Assembly: GCF_905475395.1 (NCBI RefSeq)
Contig: NC_058337.1
Span: forward strand, 131,957,960-132,021,959
Direction of reading: 5' to 3'
DNA from: Chrysoperla carnea
Lineage: Eukaryota > Arthropoda > Insecta > Neuroptera > Chrysopidae
Length of the DNA: 64,000 nucleotides
A model generated the notes under the pieces. The model had not been told where the DNA came from and did not search any database. It worked only from the letters and a program-made list of their open reading frames with translations. The translations under genes and the position numbers were made by a program. Within the stretch, counting starts at the first letter, position 1, and every line of letters starts with the position of its first letter. This document shows positions 49,336-61,328 of the stretch, piece by piece.

Positions 49336-52300
49336 TCAATAAGAGTCTGTTAAAGAAAATGGTTTTTCTTGAGTATGAGTCCGTTTATGATTATCTAAAC
49401 TGATTTTCTGAGTAAACGATTTATCACAAACCTCACAGGAATAAGGTTTTTCTCCAGTATGCGTCCGTTTATGATTATCTAAATTGCTTTTCTGAGTAAA
49501 CGATTTATCACAAACCTCACAGGAATATGGTTTTCTTCCACTATGAATTCGTTTGTGTGTAATTACACTGCTTCGCGTAGTAAATGATTTATCACAAATG
49601 TCACAGGAAAATGGTTTTTCTCCAGTATGCATTCGTTTGTGTGTAATTAAATTGTCTCGAATAGTAAATGTTTTATCACAAACGTCACAGGAAAAAGGTT
49701 TTCTTCCACTATGAATTCGTTCATGTCTAAGTAAATTGGGTTTGTAAGTAAATACTTTATTACAAATTTCACAGACAAAATGTTTTTCGCCAGTATGAGT
49801 CCGTGTATGACTATCTAAAATGGTTTTCTGAGTAAATGATTTATCGCAAATGTTACAGGAAAATGGTTTTTCCCCAGTGTGTGTCCATTTATGTACAACT
49901 AAACTGTTTTGCTGTGTATATGATTTACCACAAATGTCACAAGAGTAAGGTTTTTCTCCAGTATGAGTCCGTTTATGATAATCCAAACTGATTTTCTGAG
50001 TAAATGATTTATCACAAAACTCACAAGAAAAAGGTTTTTCACCACTATGAATTCGTTCATGCACAATTAAATTGTTTTTGGAAGTAAATGCTTTATCACA
50101 AATTTCACAGGAAAAAGGTTTTCCTTCAATATGAGTCCATTTATGATTATCCAAACTGAGTTTCTGAGTAAATGATTTATCACAAACTTCACAGGAAAAA
50201 AGTTTTTCTCCAGTATGAGTCCGTTTATGATAATCAAAACTGCTTCTCTGAGAATATGATTTATCACAAAATTCACAGGAAAAAGGTTTTTCACCACTAT
50301 GAATTCGTTTATGCACAATTAAATTATTTTTCGTTGTAAATGTTTTATTACAAATTTTACAGGAAAAAGGTTTTTCTTCAGAATGAGTCCATTTGTGATT
50401 ATCCAAATTGAGTTTCTGACTAAATGATTTATCACAAAATTCACAGGAAAAAGGTTTTTCGCCACTATGAGTTCGTTCATGTATAACTAAATTGTGTTTG
50501 AAATTAAATGCTTTATCACAAATTGAACATGAAAAACGTTTTTCTCCAGTATGGATTTGTTCATGTCGAATTAAATCATGTTTTACAGTAAAGGTTTTAT
50601 CACAAATTGTACATGAAAAAGATTTTTCTTCGCTATGAATTCGTTTATGTACAATTAAAGTGCTTTGATCAGTAAATTTTTTATCACAAACGTTACATGA
50701 AGTATTCTCGTCTTCACTTTGAATTGATTGATGATCAAAAACAGTTTCATCAAATGTTTCCTTCTTTATTATAACTTCTGCATTTAATTGATTTTCAACT
50801 TTAACTGTTTTATATTTATCCATGGAAAACTCTTCATTCAAATCAATCCTTTCGTGTTTTGTTGTAACATTTTCTTCTTGTATTTCCTTTTTAATTGGTT
50901 CATGATCCTCCATTATATTATTTTCTTCTTTAATTGTTATATGTTCGATTGAATTACTTTCATCAAATTTTTCATTTTTAATAATAATTTCAGAGTGCTT
51001 TTCTTCAATCAATATATTTCCATTAATTTTTCTTAGGTCGGACACAGTAGGACTTGATTTTAAAATATTTTCAGCATTTGATGGGGATGTGGCAACAGAT
51101 ATTAGTGACGGTTTCAAAGGTGATAATGTCTCGTCTCTTGATTTCACTTCACAAAAAATTTCTGGCACATTTGCTCCATCTGTTTGAAAATCGGAAAAAT
51201 TAATACAAGTATGTAAATATGAAATAAATCAAGGTATACTAAGTTTAGTCCCAAGTTTGTAACGCTTAAAAATATTGATGCTACATGACATTTTTACAAT
51301 TTTTTTCATAATGTTTTTATTGATAAAAATGCGTAATTTTCGAGTTACAGGCTCTACTCGACCTATATTTTCATAAAAAATTAACAAAAAACATTTCTGT
51401 TTTTCATGAAAAAGGTCTATTAAACTCAGTCAAATGTTAGTTTTCACTTGTTTTATTCATTTGTTCAATAGGGGGTTGTTAGATGACCTTAAATCTGATT
51501 TTGCATATCTGAGAAATTAACCTTTTCGCCGCCATCTAGGAAAATGACTTTTTTTTACGTTTTGGCTCTTATCTTACGTTTTATTAATTAAAATTTCATG
51601 ATTTTGATGTCGTTGGGCTTGTCTGCGTTGTATCTTCAAACCCATTTATTACAAACTACACGCTATGATTGATAGAAAAAAGTTATTCGTACAGAAGTTT
51701 TTAGATGTACTATTAAAAAATTATTTTCAAAAAACTGTTACGAACTGTTCAAACCCACGAAAAATTTGTTAATTTTGAAAACGGATGACTTTTTTTTCTA
51801 TCAATCGTAGTGTGCACTTTGACATAAATGGGTTTGAAGATAAAACGTAGACAAGTTCAACGACATCAAAATCATCATTTTTGAATGATTAGAACGTGGG
51901 CCAAATTGTAAAAAAAAGTTATTTTCTAAGATGACGGAGAAAGGGTAATTTCTCAAATACGCATTATCAGATTTAGGATCTTCAAAAAACCCTTTATTAA
52001 ATGAATTAATAAAAAAATTTAGTATAATAACGTTTGGGTCAGTCCGTAAGTGCACTGGAATATTAAAAACGATAAAAAATTTGAGATATATTGTTTAAAA
52101 CTTGAAATCATTTGTATTGCTTAATACATACTCGAACTTTTATCAGAAGTATCTTTGAGAGATGAACTTGGTGTACCATTTCCTTCTGGTTTAATCAGAC
52201 CCTCTGCCATCACCATCATTCTTTTTTCTTTTAATGTATCCGACTGTTCTGTACTGCTGCATGGTCGTTTTCGTCCATCTTCTTGGCATTCAAATTTACT

Positions 52301-52782
52301 TGGAGCACAACCTGGTTTCAAACACACTTTTGATACTTTTCCCATAGCAATGTACTCGATATAATTTTCCATATCATTTGGCAACTAAAAAAACAAATAA
52401 AAGTGTGTCTATTACAATAAATAATAACACTAAAAAGCAATTCTAAATCATAAAACAAAAACAACATAACCTCAACTCATGCATGATTATTTTATCAATA
52501 TACTTGAAAAATTCTGATACAGCCAATTTCATCAGTTTTGTTGAAACTTATAAAATACAAAGATTGTGGTGTGTGAAATATACTTACATCGAAATGATCT
52601 TCACAAAAATACATTCTTGAAACTGTTGATAAACTATTAAAATCAACCCCCTTTGCAAGTTTTAGCCACTTTTTTCGTATTTGTTCATTCTGAGGAACAT
52701 AAATAAATAATTTGTTTGGCGTTTTTAGAGTTGTACTTTTACACTGTGGCACTATACAGTTCTTCCAATTCGAAGAATTCAT
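49336..52782 (-). CDS. THAP domain - acidic - C2H2 zinc-finger protein, copy 3
   Basis: Three exons: 52782-52588, 52384-52132 and 51179-49336; sizes of exons 1 and 2 (195 and 253) equal those of copy 1, and the product is 763 residues. The THAP domain is complete: CIVPQC at 9-14, W39, C60-E-D-H63, and LKPGCAPSKF at 87-96 as the AVPTIF-like box. The acidic linker repeats psi-K-x-E motifs (IIKNE, IKEE, IKKE, VKVE). Sixteen C2H2 fingers follow, and the first finger, degenerate in copies 1 and 2, here has both cysteines (CNVCDKKF). It is the only intact member of the two duplicated units. A nuclear DNA-binding role is expected; the target is unknown. Confidence 0.87.
51290..51422. mobile_element. 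MITE with ATAGACCTTTTTCA termini, truncated copy 3
   Basis: Contains gtaattttcgagttacaggc and the right end catgaaaaaggtctatta. The left two thirds are missing, replaced at the sequence after aacgcttaaaaatattga. Confidence 0.75.
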
Positions 52783-53546
52783 TTTTAATTTAAGTTAAGC
52801 CACAACAGGCTTTCGTCCAATAAGAATAAATCGATTGGATACAAGTTTCTAATGATAAATCATAATATGTAGATAAAAAACACTAAATTAATTTTTATAA
52901 AATGTAAGGATTATTAATATTTTTAGATAATAATTTTCGTAAAACTATGCATCCATGTCACGTGACAGCAAACACCAATCGGATGTACTTAATGGTTATT
53001 TTAACCTAAATGAGTTATATGTTGATAAATTTAAAAATACTTGTAGATTTAAACACTTATTTATTTAATTTGAATGCGACTGTAAGGTCTATTAAAATCA
53101 GTAGATAGTCTTCCTTAGCAGGATTGTCGAACTGTCGCCTGACGCCGGCGCCGGCTGCCATGGATACAGCGAGGGTGCGTTCGATTAAGCGTTCACAGCG
53201 CAAACGCGGCTGTTTTAAATAAAAAGGTCTATGGAGCATGCAAAAGACTTTTTCAATTTAAATTAGGATCCTTTTGTATTTCGAAACTATTCTATAAGAC
53301 GGTACTGCTCGTTGCAATTACCTAAAGTTTGTACACAGGCTTTAATTAGATTTTTGTTTTTAATGTTTGATTATTGTTTATCAACATTTAAAAAAAAACT
53401 TGATAAGAGAGTTCGAAGTTTTGGCAACTGCAGAAATTCATCATAATTGGTGGTTCATAAATCGTTACTGTTAGTTAATTAAAAATCATTGAATGTTTTG
53501 ATTGTTTAAATTCAGTTCGTGGCGTTATATGATTGAGTAAAAATTC
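52783..53546. promoter_or_regulatory. divergent upstream region, THAP copy 3 and repeat gene B
   Basis: Holds the conserved GC-rich block (about 53085-53215) with ccatggatacagcgagggt and gcgcaaacgcggc. The 764-bp spacing between the THAP and repeat-gene starts is the same arrangement as in unit A. Likely shared or back-to-back promoters. Confidence 0.4.
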
Positions 53547-56500
53547 ATGAAATTTCTTTTAAAAATGGAACAATTGGGACGGTTATTATTCATTTTGGTG
53601 AATATATTGGTTTAAATATGTATTTAGTTAAATTTTATTTTGTAAGGCTATTGTAAGGCAGAATTTTGGAATTAGTCCATTTCCGTTAGTCCGCCAATTT
53701 GTCAACACGATAACTCAAAAACAAAAAGAGATATATCTATTGTAATCAAAATTAACCTAGGTCTAATAGGTTTCAAGAATGTGGAGTCCTGGTCCCGGAA
53801 TTACACACATAAAAGATAGCTAACGAAAAACTGACATCACAGCTGAAAAAAATGACTCAAAATTAGTTGGTTTCAAAAAAAATTTCAATAAAATCGAATC
53901 AAATTTGCCTGTGTTAACAAAATAATCAAATTTTTTAACTCAATGACGTAATCAGAATCCAAAAAATTTAATTTTGCTCTATCACATCCAAATTTTATCC
54001 TATTTTGATAAACCAAATATGTAATCCTACTAAATTTGGGTCATACTTTTCAAATTTGTTATCAAAATTAACCTAAAAGAACGATTTGAATTTTCGGATG
54101 AATTACAAATTATGTGATAGTGTATGAAGTGGTAAAATTTTTTCAAAACTTATGGATATTAATTTGATTCTAGATCATAGTGCTTAATTATGTATCAGTC
54201 AAGACTGTATGTCATCCAATTCAAAGTCAAATCTATAAAAATGGAAAAATTCATCGAGGTTATTTACCACTTAAATGTTGGTTAGACTTATTTGGAATTT
54301 TGGGTTTATGTAAGCGACCAGAAATTAAAATTAGCCAAAACATTGATGTACTCATCGACAACAAACAATATCGACAGCAAGAACAACCTCTATCATTCCT
54401 ATCAAACGACCCCTGTCATACCTATGGAGCACCACCAGTACTTAACCCCAATCGAATAACTTTAGGGAAAAATAAGGAAATTGATCGGCGTTTAGCCCTT
54501 AACTGTTGGTTAGACCCATTTGGTAAATGGGGTTTATGTAAACAACCAGAAATTAATGTTAACAAAGATATAGGTGCGCTTATCGACCCAGAAGTTTTAG
54601 TAGAAAAGAAATCCTATCAACAACGAGACTATAATCCTTGCTCATCGTATAACATCAATTTAAAGTCAAATTTCAATCAATCACAATCATTTAATATTAA
54701 CGAATCTCAATTCGATTCTGTTGAATCATCACGATTTAGCTCCAATGAATTACAAAACGTGAAGTCTGATGGAATTTCACACTTAAATCGCAATGAATCA
54801 TCATCAATAAATTCCAATGAGTTAATCTCAATCAGTACCAAAGAGTCGCCACAACACATTGAATCAGGCATTCATGATGGCACCTCACAATTCAACTCTA
54901 GTGAATCGCTACCATTAAATCCCAATGAACTATCACCAAGTAAACTCACTGAATCTACAAAATTAAACGCCAAAGCAGCAACACAAATCAGTTCCAATGG
55001 ATCATCACAATTAAACCTCAATGAACCATCTTCAATCGATCGCATTGAATCGTTACCAGCGAACACAAATGAATCGCTACAAATAGATCACAGTGAATCA
55101 TCACAATTCAGTCCCAATGAATTGCTGAAATGGAATACCAAGGAATTATCTCCAATACCTAACGAATCACTAAAATTTAATATTAATGATTCAGCTCAAT
55201 TAAATTCCTATGACTCAAAAGCATTCAAATTTAATGAATCACTACAATTCAAATCCAATGAATCACTACAAGATATTCGAGATGATACCTCACAATTCAA
55301 CACTAGTGAATTACTACTATTGAATCCCAATGAATTATCCTCAATTAACTCTTATCAATCCCAATCACCGTTATTAAATATCAATCAATCTCCGTCTTTT
55401 AATCCAATATTCAATTCTAATAAACCACCATTATTAAATCCATATCAAACACAATCTTTCAATCCCATTCAATCACCATCGTTAAATCCCCATCAATCGC
55501 AATCACCGTTATTAAATAGCAATCAATCTTCGTCTTTTAATCCAACATTCAACTCCAATAAACCAACATTATTAAATCAATATCACACACAATTTTCCAA
55601 TCCCATTCAATCACCACAATTTAACTCTTTTAAATTACCACCATATAATTCTAATCAATTACCACCGTTAAATCCCCATCAATTCCAATCACCGTTATTA
55701 AAAAGCAATCAACGTCCATCTTTTAATCCTAATCAATCACCACAATTTAACTCTTTGAAATTACCACCATACAATTCTAATCAATTACCACCGTTAAATC
55801 CCCATCAATTCCAATCACCGTTATTAAAAAGCAATCAACGTCCATCTTTTAATCCTAATCAATCACCACAATTTAACTCTTTGAAATTACCACAATATAA
55901 TTCTAATCAATTACCATCGTTAAATCACCATCAATCTCAACCAATGTTATTAAATCACAATCAAGCTCCATTCTTTAATCCTAATCAATCACCAACATTA
56001 AATCCTTATCAAACACAATCTTTCAATCCTATTCAATCACCACAATTTAATTCTTTGAAATTAACACCAAATAATTCTAACCAATTACCATCGTTAAATA
56101 TCCATCAATCTCAGCCACCGTTATTAAATCACAATCAAGCTCCACCTTTTAATCCTAATCAATCACCAACGTTAAATACTTATCAAACACAATCTTTCAA
56201 TATTATTCAATCACCACAATTTAACTCTTTGAAATTACCACCGAATAATTCTAACCAATTACCGTCGTTAAATCACCATCAATCTCAACCAATGTTATTA
56301 AATCGCAATCAAGCTCCATCCTTTAATCCTAATCAATCACCAACATTAAATCCTTATCAAACACAATCTTTTAATCCTATTCAATCACCACAATTTAATT
56401 CTTTGAAATTAACACCAAATAATTCTAACCAATTACCATCGTTAAATATCCATCAATCTCAGCCACCGTTATTAAATCACAATCAAGCTCCACCTTTTAA

Positions 56501-57995
56501 TCCTAATCAATCACCAACGTTAAATACTTATCAAACACAATCTTTCAATATTATTCAATCACCACAATTTAACTCTTTGAAATTACCACCAAATAATTCT
56601 AACCAATTACCGTCGTTAAATCACCATCAATCTCAACCAATGTTATTAAATCGCAATCAAGCTCCATCCTTTAATCCTAATCAATCACCAACATTAAATC
56701 CTTATCAAACACAATCTTTCAATCCTATTCAATCACCACAATTTAATTCTTTGAAATTAACACCAAATAATTCTAACCAATTACCATCGTTAAATATCCA
56801 TCAATCTCAGCCACCGTTATTAAATCACAATCAAGCTCCACCTTTTAATCCTAATCAATCACCAACGTTAAATACTTATCAAACACAATCTTTCAATATT
56901 ATTCAATCACCACAATTTAACTCTTTGAAATTACCACCGAATAATTCTAACCAATTACCGTCGTTAAATCACCATCAATCTCAACCAATGTTATTAAATC
57001 GCAATCAAGCTCCATCCTTTAATCCTAATCAATCACCAACATTAAATCCTTATCAAACACAATCTTTTAATCCTATTCAATCACCACAATTTAATTCTTT
57101 GAAATTAACACCAAATAATTCTAACCAATTACCATCGTTAAATATCCATCAATCTCAGCCACCGTTATTAAATCACAATCAAGCTCCACCTTTTAATCCT
57201 AATCAATCACCAACGTTAAATACTTATCAAACACAATCTTTCAATATTATTCAATCACCACAATTTAACTCTTTGAAATTACCACCAAATAATTCTAACC
57301 AATTACCGTCGTTAAATCACCATCAATCTCAACCAATGTTATTAAATCGCAATCAAGCTCCATCCTTTAATCCTAATCAATCACCAACATTAAATCCTTA
57401 TCAAACACAATCTTTTAATCCTATTCAATCACCACAATTTAATTCTTTGAAATTACCACCATATAATTCTAATCAATCACCATCTTTAAATCCCCACCAA
57501 TTCCAATCACCATCAGTAAATAGCAACCAATCTCCATCTTTTAATCCTAATCAATCACCAACATTTAACTCCAATATATCACCATCATCAAATCTTTTTC
57601 GAACACCATCTTTTAATCCTATTCAATCACCACAATTTATCTCTTTGAAATTACCAACATATACTTCTAATCAATCATCATCGTTAAATTCCCACCAATC
57701 CCAACCACCGTTATTAAATCGCTATCAACCTCCATCTTTTAATCCTAATCAATCACCAACATTAAACCCTAATCAAACACCATCTTTCAATCCTATTCAA
57801 TCACCACAATTTATCTCTTTGAAATTACCACAATATATTTCTAATCAATCACCTTCGTTAAATCCCCACCAATCCCAACCACCGTTATTAAATCGCTATC
57901 AACCTTCATCTTTTAATCCTAATCAATCAGCAACATTAAACCCTAATCAAACACCATCTTTCAATCCTAATCAATCACCACAATTTAACTTTTAG
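53547..57995 (+). CDS. predicted secreted Asn/Gln/Pro/Ser-rich repeat protein, copy B
   Basis: I do not recognise this family. Two exons are proposed: 53547-53597 and 54174-57995, giving about 1290 residues. Joining them in phase 0 gives MKFLLKMEQLGRLLFIL then IIVLNYVSV, a good signal peptide split by the intron. Next are two related modules, KCWLDLFGILGLCKRPEI (C52, C63) and NCWLDPFGKWGLCKQPEI (C128, C139). A Ser/Asn/Glu-rich part (SNELSSINS-like repeats) follows, then about 900 residues of repeats such as SPTLNPYQTQSFNP, with almost no Gly, Ala, charge or Cys. Within 56055-57450 a 348-bp (116-residue) unit occurs four times. Such composition suits an extracellular structural, adhesive or salivary material, but that is inference. 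The stop at 57993 precedes about 150 bases that still match copy A's coding tail, so this protein is slightly shortened. Confidence 0.7.
53749..54072. repeat. single unit of the 314-bp intronic repeat
   Basis: One copy in the intron of repeat gene B, equivalent to the first, more divergent unit at 43363 in unit A and ending like the last one. Confidence 0.85.
56055..57450 (+). repeat. coding higher-order repeat, 348 bp x 4
   Basis: The marker ttgaaattaacaccaaataa recurs at about 56055, 56403, 56751 and 57099. Each 348-bp unit is two diverged 174-bp (58-residue) subunits. The four units differ at only a few positions, so they are recent. Confidence 0.92.
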
Positions 57996-58405
57996 AAATT
58001 ACCACAATATAATTCTAATCAATCACCATAGTTAAATCTCAATCAATTACCAACATTAAATCTCAACCAATCTCCATCTTTCAATCGAAATCAATCACCG
58101 TTATTAAATTCTAATCGATCACCATCATTTAATCTTAATCAATAATCCATCTTTCCGACATTGATAATAGGCACAATAAATTATCACCAATCCAGCCAAG
58201 TTAGTTATCACTCTTTAATCCTACTAAATCTCTATATTTTGTGCGCCAAAAACTAGAACCAATCAAGCCAAATCAATTACAACTATAAAATTAAAATAAG
58301 ATATTTTGTAATCAATTTCATAGGCTTTAATTTTTTTTTGTGGAGCCCTATTTAAAAATATAAAATACAGCTTAATTTTTTTTAAATCGGACCAGTAGTT
58401 TTTGA
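57996..58405 (+). other. former coding tail and 3' flank of repeat gene B
   Basis: Up to 58146 the sequence still matches the coding C-terminus of copy A, but follows an in-frame TAG. It then continues as shared 3' flank to the duplication border. Confidence 0.75.
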
Positions 58406-60431
58406 GTTTTTTCATTACAAAGACAATTATCGAGTGAACTTTCAAACCAAAAGTATCTACCAGGATATTTTTAAGTTATAGAAAAAACTAACAGATGGCT
58501 GTTTGGTATTTAGTAAAGTGTGCTGGTTTATTTTTTCAGTTCTTAGTTTTATTAAAGTTTTATTATATATCGTCCGGTTATAATGATTTCTTTTACATAA
58601 AAAAATTCAAAATTATTAGTCTAGATTTAAACCTTATCTCTGTAAATTTTCTACATGCACGCCAAAGTGGTTCAGTTGAAGTAGGAACATTTAGAGATTG
58701 TAAGAGCAAATATGATACAGAACAGGGATTCAGATAAAGAATTATTAATAAACATCATAGAAATAATAACAATATTTGAAAGCGGTACTTTTTAAAGGTA
58801 CCCTCTAGTGATACTTAACGACAACTTCAATTCGAACTCATCCTTCACATGTTTTGTGCTTTCATGAACCATTCATAGATGACTTTAATGGCCCATAAAA
58901 ATTAATAAATAAAAATTTCACGCGTGATAATTTTCCTGAAATAATATATTATGATATATATTTTATATATATGTATTTTTTTGGATCAAAAGTAAGTTTG
59001 TATAAGGAAAACTTTTATGTATATTATGAAAAAGATATGCATTAAACAGGGTGTTGTTTCTAATTTACTAACAAAGATAATCGCGATTCTCTTGAAAGCG
59101 AACGATCTCAGAAATCAACAAAAGGTTAATTCAGCGTTGCTAGCGTAAAACTTCTATGTGGCTTCATTATCTTATTTATTTGAATTTTCACTAATATTAC
59201 CGGTGTTTTTAAATAATGATATTATTTATTCATAGATGTATAGGCAATATTATTACATAAATGATTAAAGCATTGTATGAAAACTCAAATTAGTACTATA
59301 ATGAAACGATATAGAAGTTACATGTATTTTGCAAGCGGGAAGAAATCTTGAATATTTTAGTTGATTTCAGTAACTTTTAACTGATTTCCAATTTAGACTA
59401 CCTGGTTACTTACCATTTTTCAATATAGGCCTAGTCTTTTCAGTACATCTTGATATTATAACACAACGAATGGCGTAAAATCCAGATCGTTATCATCTAT
59501 CATTTACGATCAATCGAGTACGAAAAATATGTACGAATGAACGGTAAACGATAGATTAGTATGTTAAAAATTTCGATTTGATTTTTTGGACCTATTATAA
59601 TAGCTTCCCTGTACTGGGAAGTTAAAAAGGAAGCCACATCAAATCTTCTATTTGGAAAAACAAGTCTATGTGAACTAATTTCGTAGATACCCTGTATATT
59701 TATTTATTTTTTTGAAAGTTTATATAAGTATATGTGCCAATTCCATTGCAGAATAGTAAAAAGTTTATTTCAGATTCAGATATTTTGTAGTAGTAAATAT
59801 AAATATTATAAAATTATTTTTGTTTATTTTGTCTATGACAGCAAGGATGCAGTTATGTATGTGTTTTTGATGAAAAACTATATTAAAACTATTCACATAC
59901 TCCCATATGATCTAAATTCTAAACTGATATGAATAGTATTTTTATTTTATATACTCCTTAATTTTAAATCAATCTGAAAATAATTAGGTTTCTCCGAAAA
60001 TACAATAAAAAAAAACGTCAATTTTTTTGGAATTATGTTCCTTATCGCACGTGCTAATTTGTTTGCTGTTTGGGAGGTAAAACCAAAAAAAAAAATGCAA
60101 TAAATAAAAACGACCGCAAAAACCGACATATAAACTACCTTTGGGGAATTGAAGCTATTTTAATCGATTCAGCTTGCTATGAATTTTGAGAATATGCAAA
60201 AATATTTTACAATTAGTATTTTTTGTTCAAAATTTATGTTTCATTAAAAGAAAATGAGTTGTGAGTTATCAGAAGTTAAAGATAATAGAGATAATTTAAA
60301 GTAAGTACAAGGAAATTTTTGGTTATGTCATAGTAGATATCTTGATCAAACCAAGTGAAGGTAATCAGTAATGTACGCACATATTGGGTTGACTACTAAA
60401 TCAGAAGTATAGCTTATTTTTTAAACTAATA
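58406..60431. other. unassigned AT-rich intergenic DNA
   Basis: No gene, RNA or repeat with clear ends seen. Short open frames at 58495 and 59732 have no recognisable features. Confidence 0.5.
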
Positions 60432-60853
60432 CAGTGCAACCTTAATATAACGAACCTCAATATAACGAATTCCTCGATTTAACAAATTTTTCGCAATCCC
60501 CTTGAATTGTCCATAAGAGTCAATATAAAATATACCTCTACATTACGAATATTTTTTGCGAACAGCCTCTTTATAACGAATTTCAACTATAATAAAAAAT
60601 TTAAATACCTCTAAATAACGAAATTCGTCAATTCAAAACCTTTATATAACGTATAAAGTCCCACCAATATATGACAGTTAGTATGGTCCATAGTATGTAA
60701 TTCATGTCGCGAGAGGTTCCGACACTTTTTTCCTCTTTATAACGAATTTTAGACCAACTTAACCTCAATATTACGAACCTCAGTTTAATGAATTACTTGA
60801 TATAACGAATATTTACTGATTCCCTTCAGATTTGCTATATCGAGGTTGCACTG
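60432..60853. mobile_element. pogo/Tigger-like MITE (422 bp)
   Basis: The ends are CAGTGCAACCTTAATATAAC and, inverted, GTTGCACTG, with TA flanks (60430-60431, 60854-60855). The interior repeats short tataacgaa motifs. No coding potential. Confidence 0.82.
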
Positions 60854-61006
60854 TATTACTTAAATTAAACTTAAAATTACCAATGCACAGAAAGGCAAAC
60901 ACTATCGTGAGAGAGAAATTAGCAAAAGCTATTTGCAAGGTAGCGTACCACAAAGCTAACATTTATATAATATTAATTCTAATACAATTATTTGTATTTT
61001 CAAATA

Positions 61007-61328
61007 CAGTAGAATCTCGATAAGTTAAAGTCCAAGGGAAACACAAAATATTTTAAGTTATAGAGGTTTTAAGTTATCAAGTGTCTATGTTAGGTAAAGG
61101 TTAATATAGAGGTATGTACATGTTTCTATGTACGCTAGTTAATATAGAGGTATGTACATGTTTCTATGTAGTTACTGAGGGCCTATACAGAGATTATTTA
61201 TTTAAGTTATAGAGGTTGCGTATTTTAAGTTTTAGAGGTTTTGGGCTCTGATGGGAAGGGAACATAGTATTTTTTGAAGTAACAGAGGTTTTTATGTTAC
61301 CGAGGTTTAAGTTATCGAGATTCTACTG
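61007..61328. mobile_element. pogo/Tigger-like MITE (322 bp), copy 2
   Basis: Inverse, nearly identical copy of 1408-1729, with TA on both sides (61005-61006, 61329-61330) and exactly the same length. Confidence 0.87.

Larger units (their letters stand above)
48660..58405. repeat. segmental duplication, unit B
   Basis: Collinear copy of 37570-48658. It ends at about 58405 within taaatcggaccagtagttt, after which it no longer matches the sequence that follows unit A. It carries THAP copy 3 and repeat gene B. Confidence 0.85.

Noticed and set aside
53057-53239. 60-codon minus-strand frame in the GC-rich promoter block
   Set aside because: The frame is not kept in the matching block of copies 1 and 2, so it is probably chance within a regulatory or untranslated region.
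54900-57995. Repeat protein considered as a spidroin, fibroin or nuclear prion-like (N/Q-rich) protein
   Set aside because: It lacks Gly/Ala blocks of silks, and the proposed signal peptide argues against a nuclear or cytosolic prion-like protein. Extracellular structural use remains only an inference.
59600-59800. Possible start of a further gene right of unit B
   Set aside because: Short open frames only, no splice-consistent exon chain or recognisable protein segment up to 64000.
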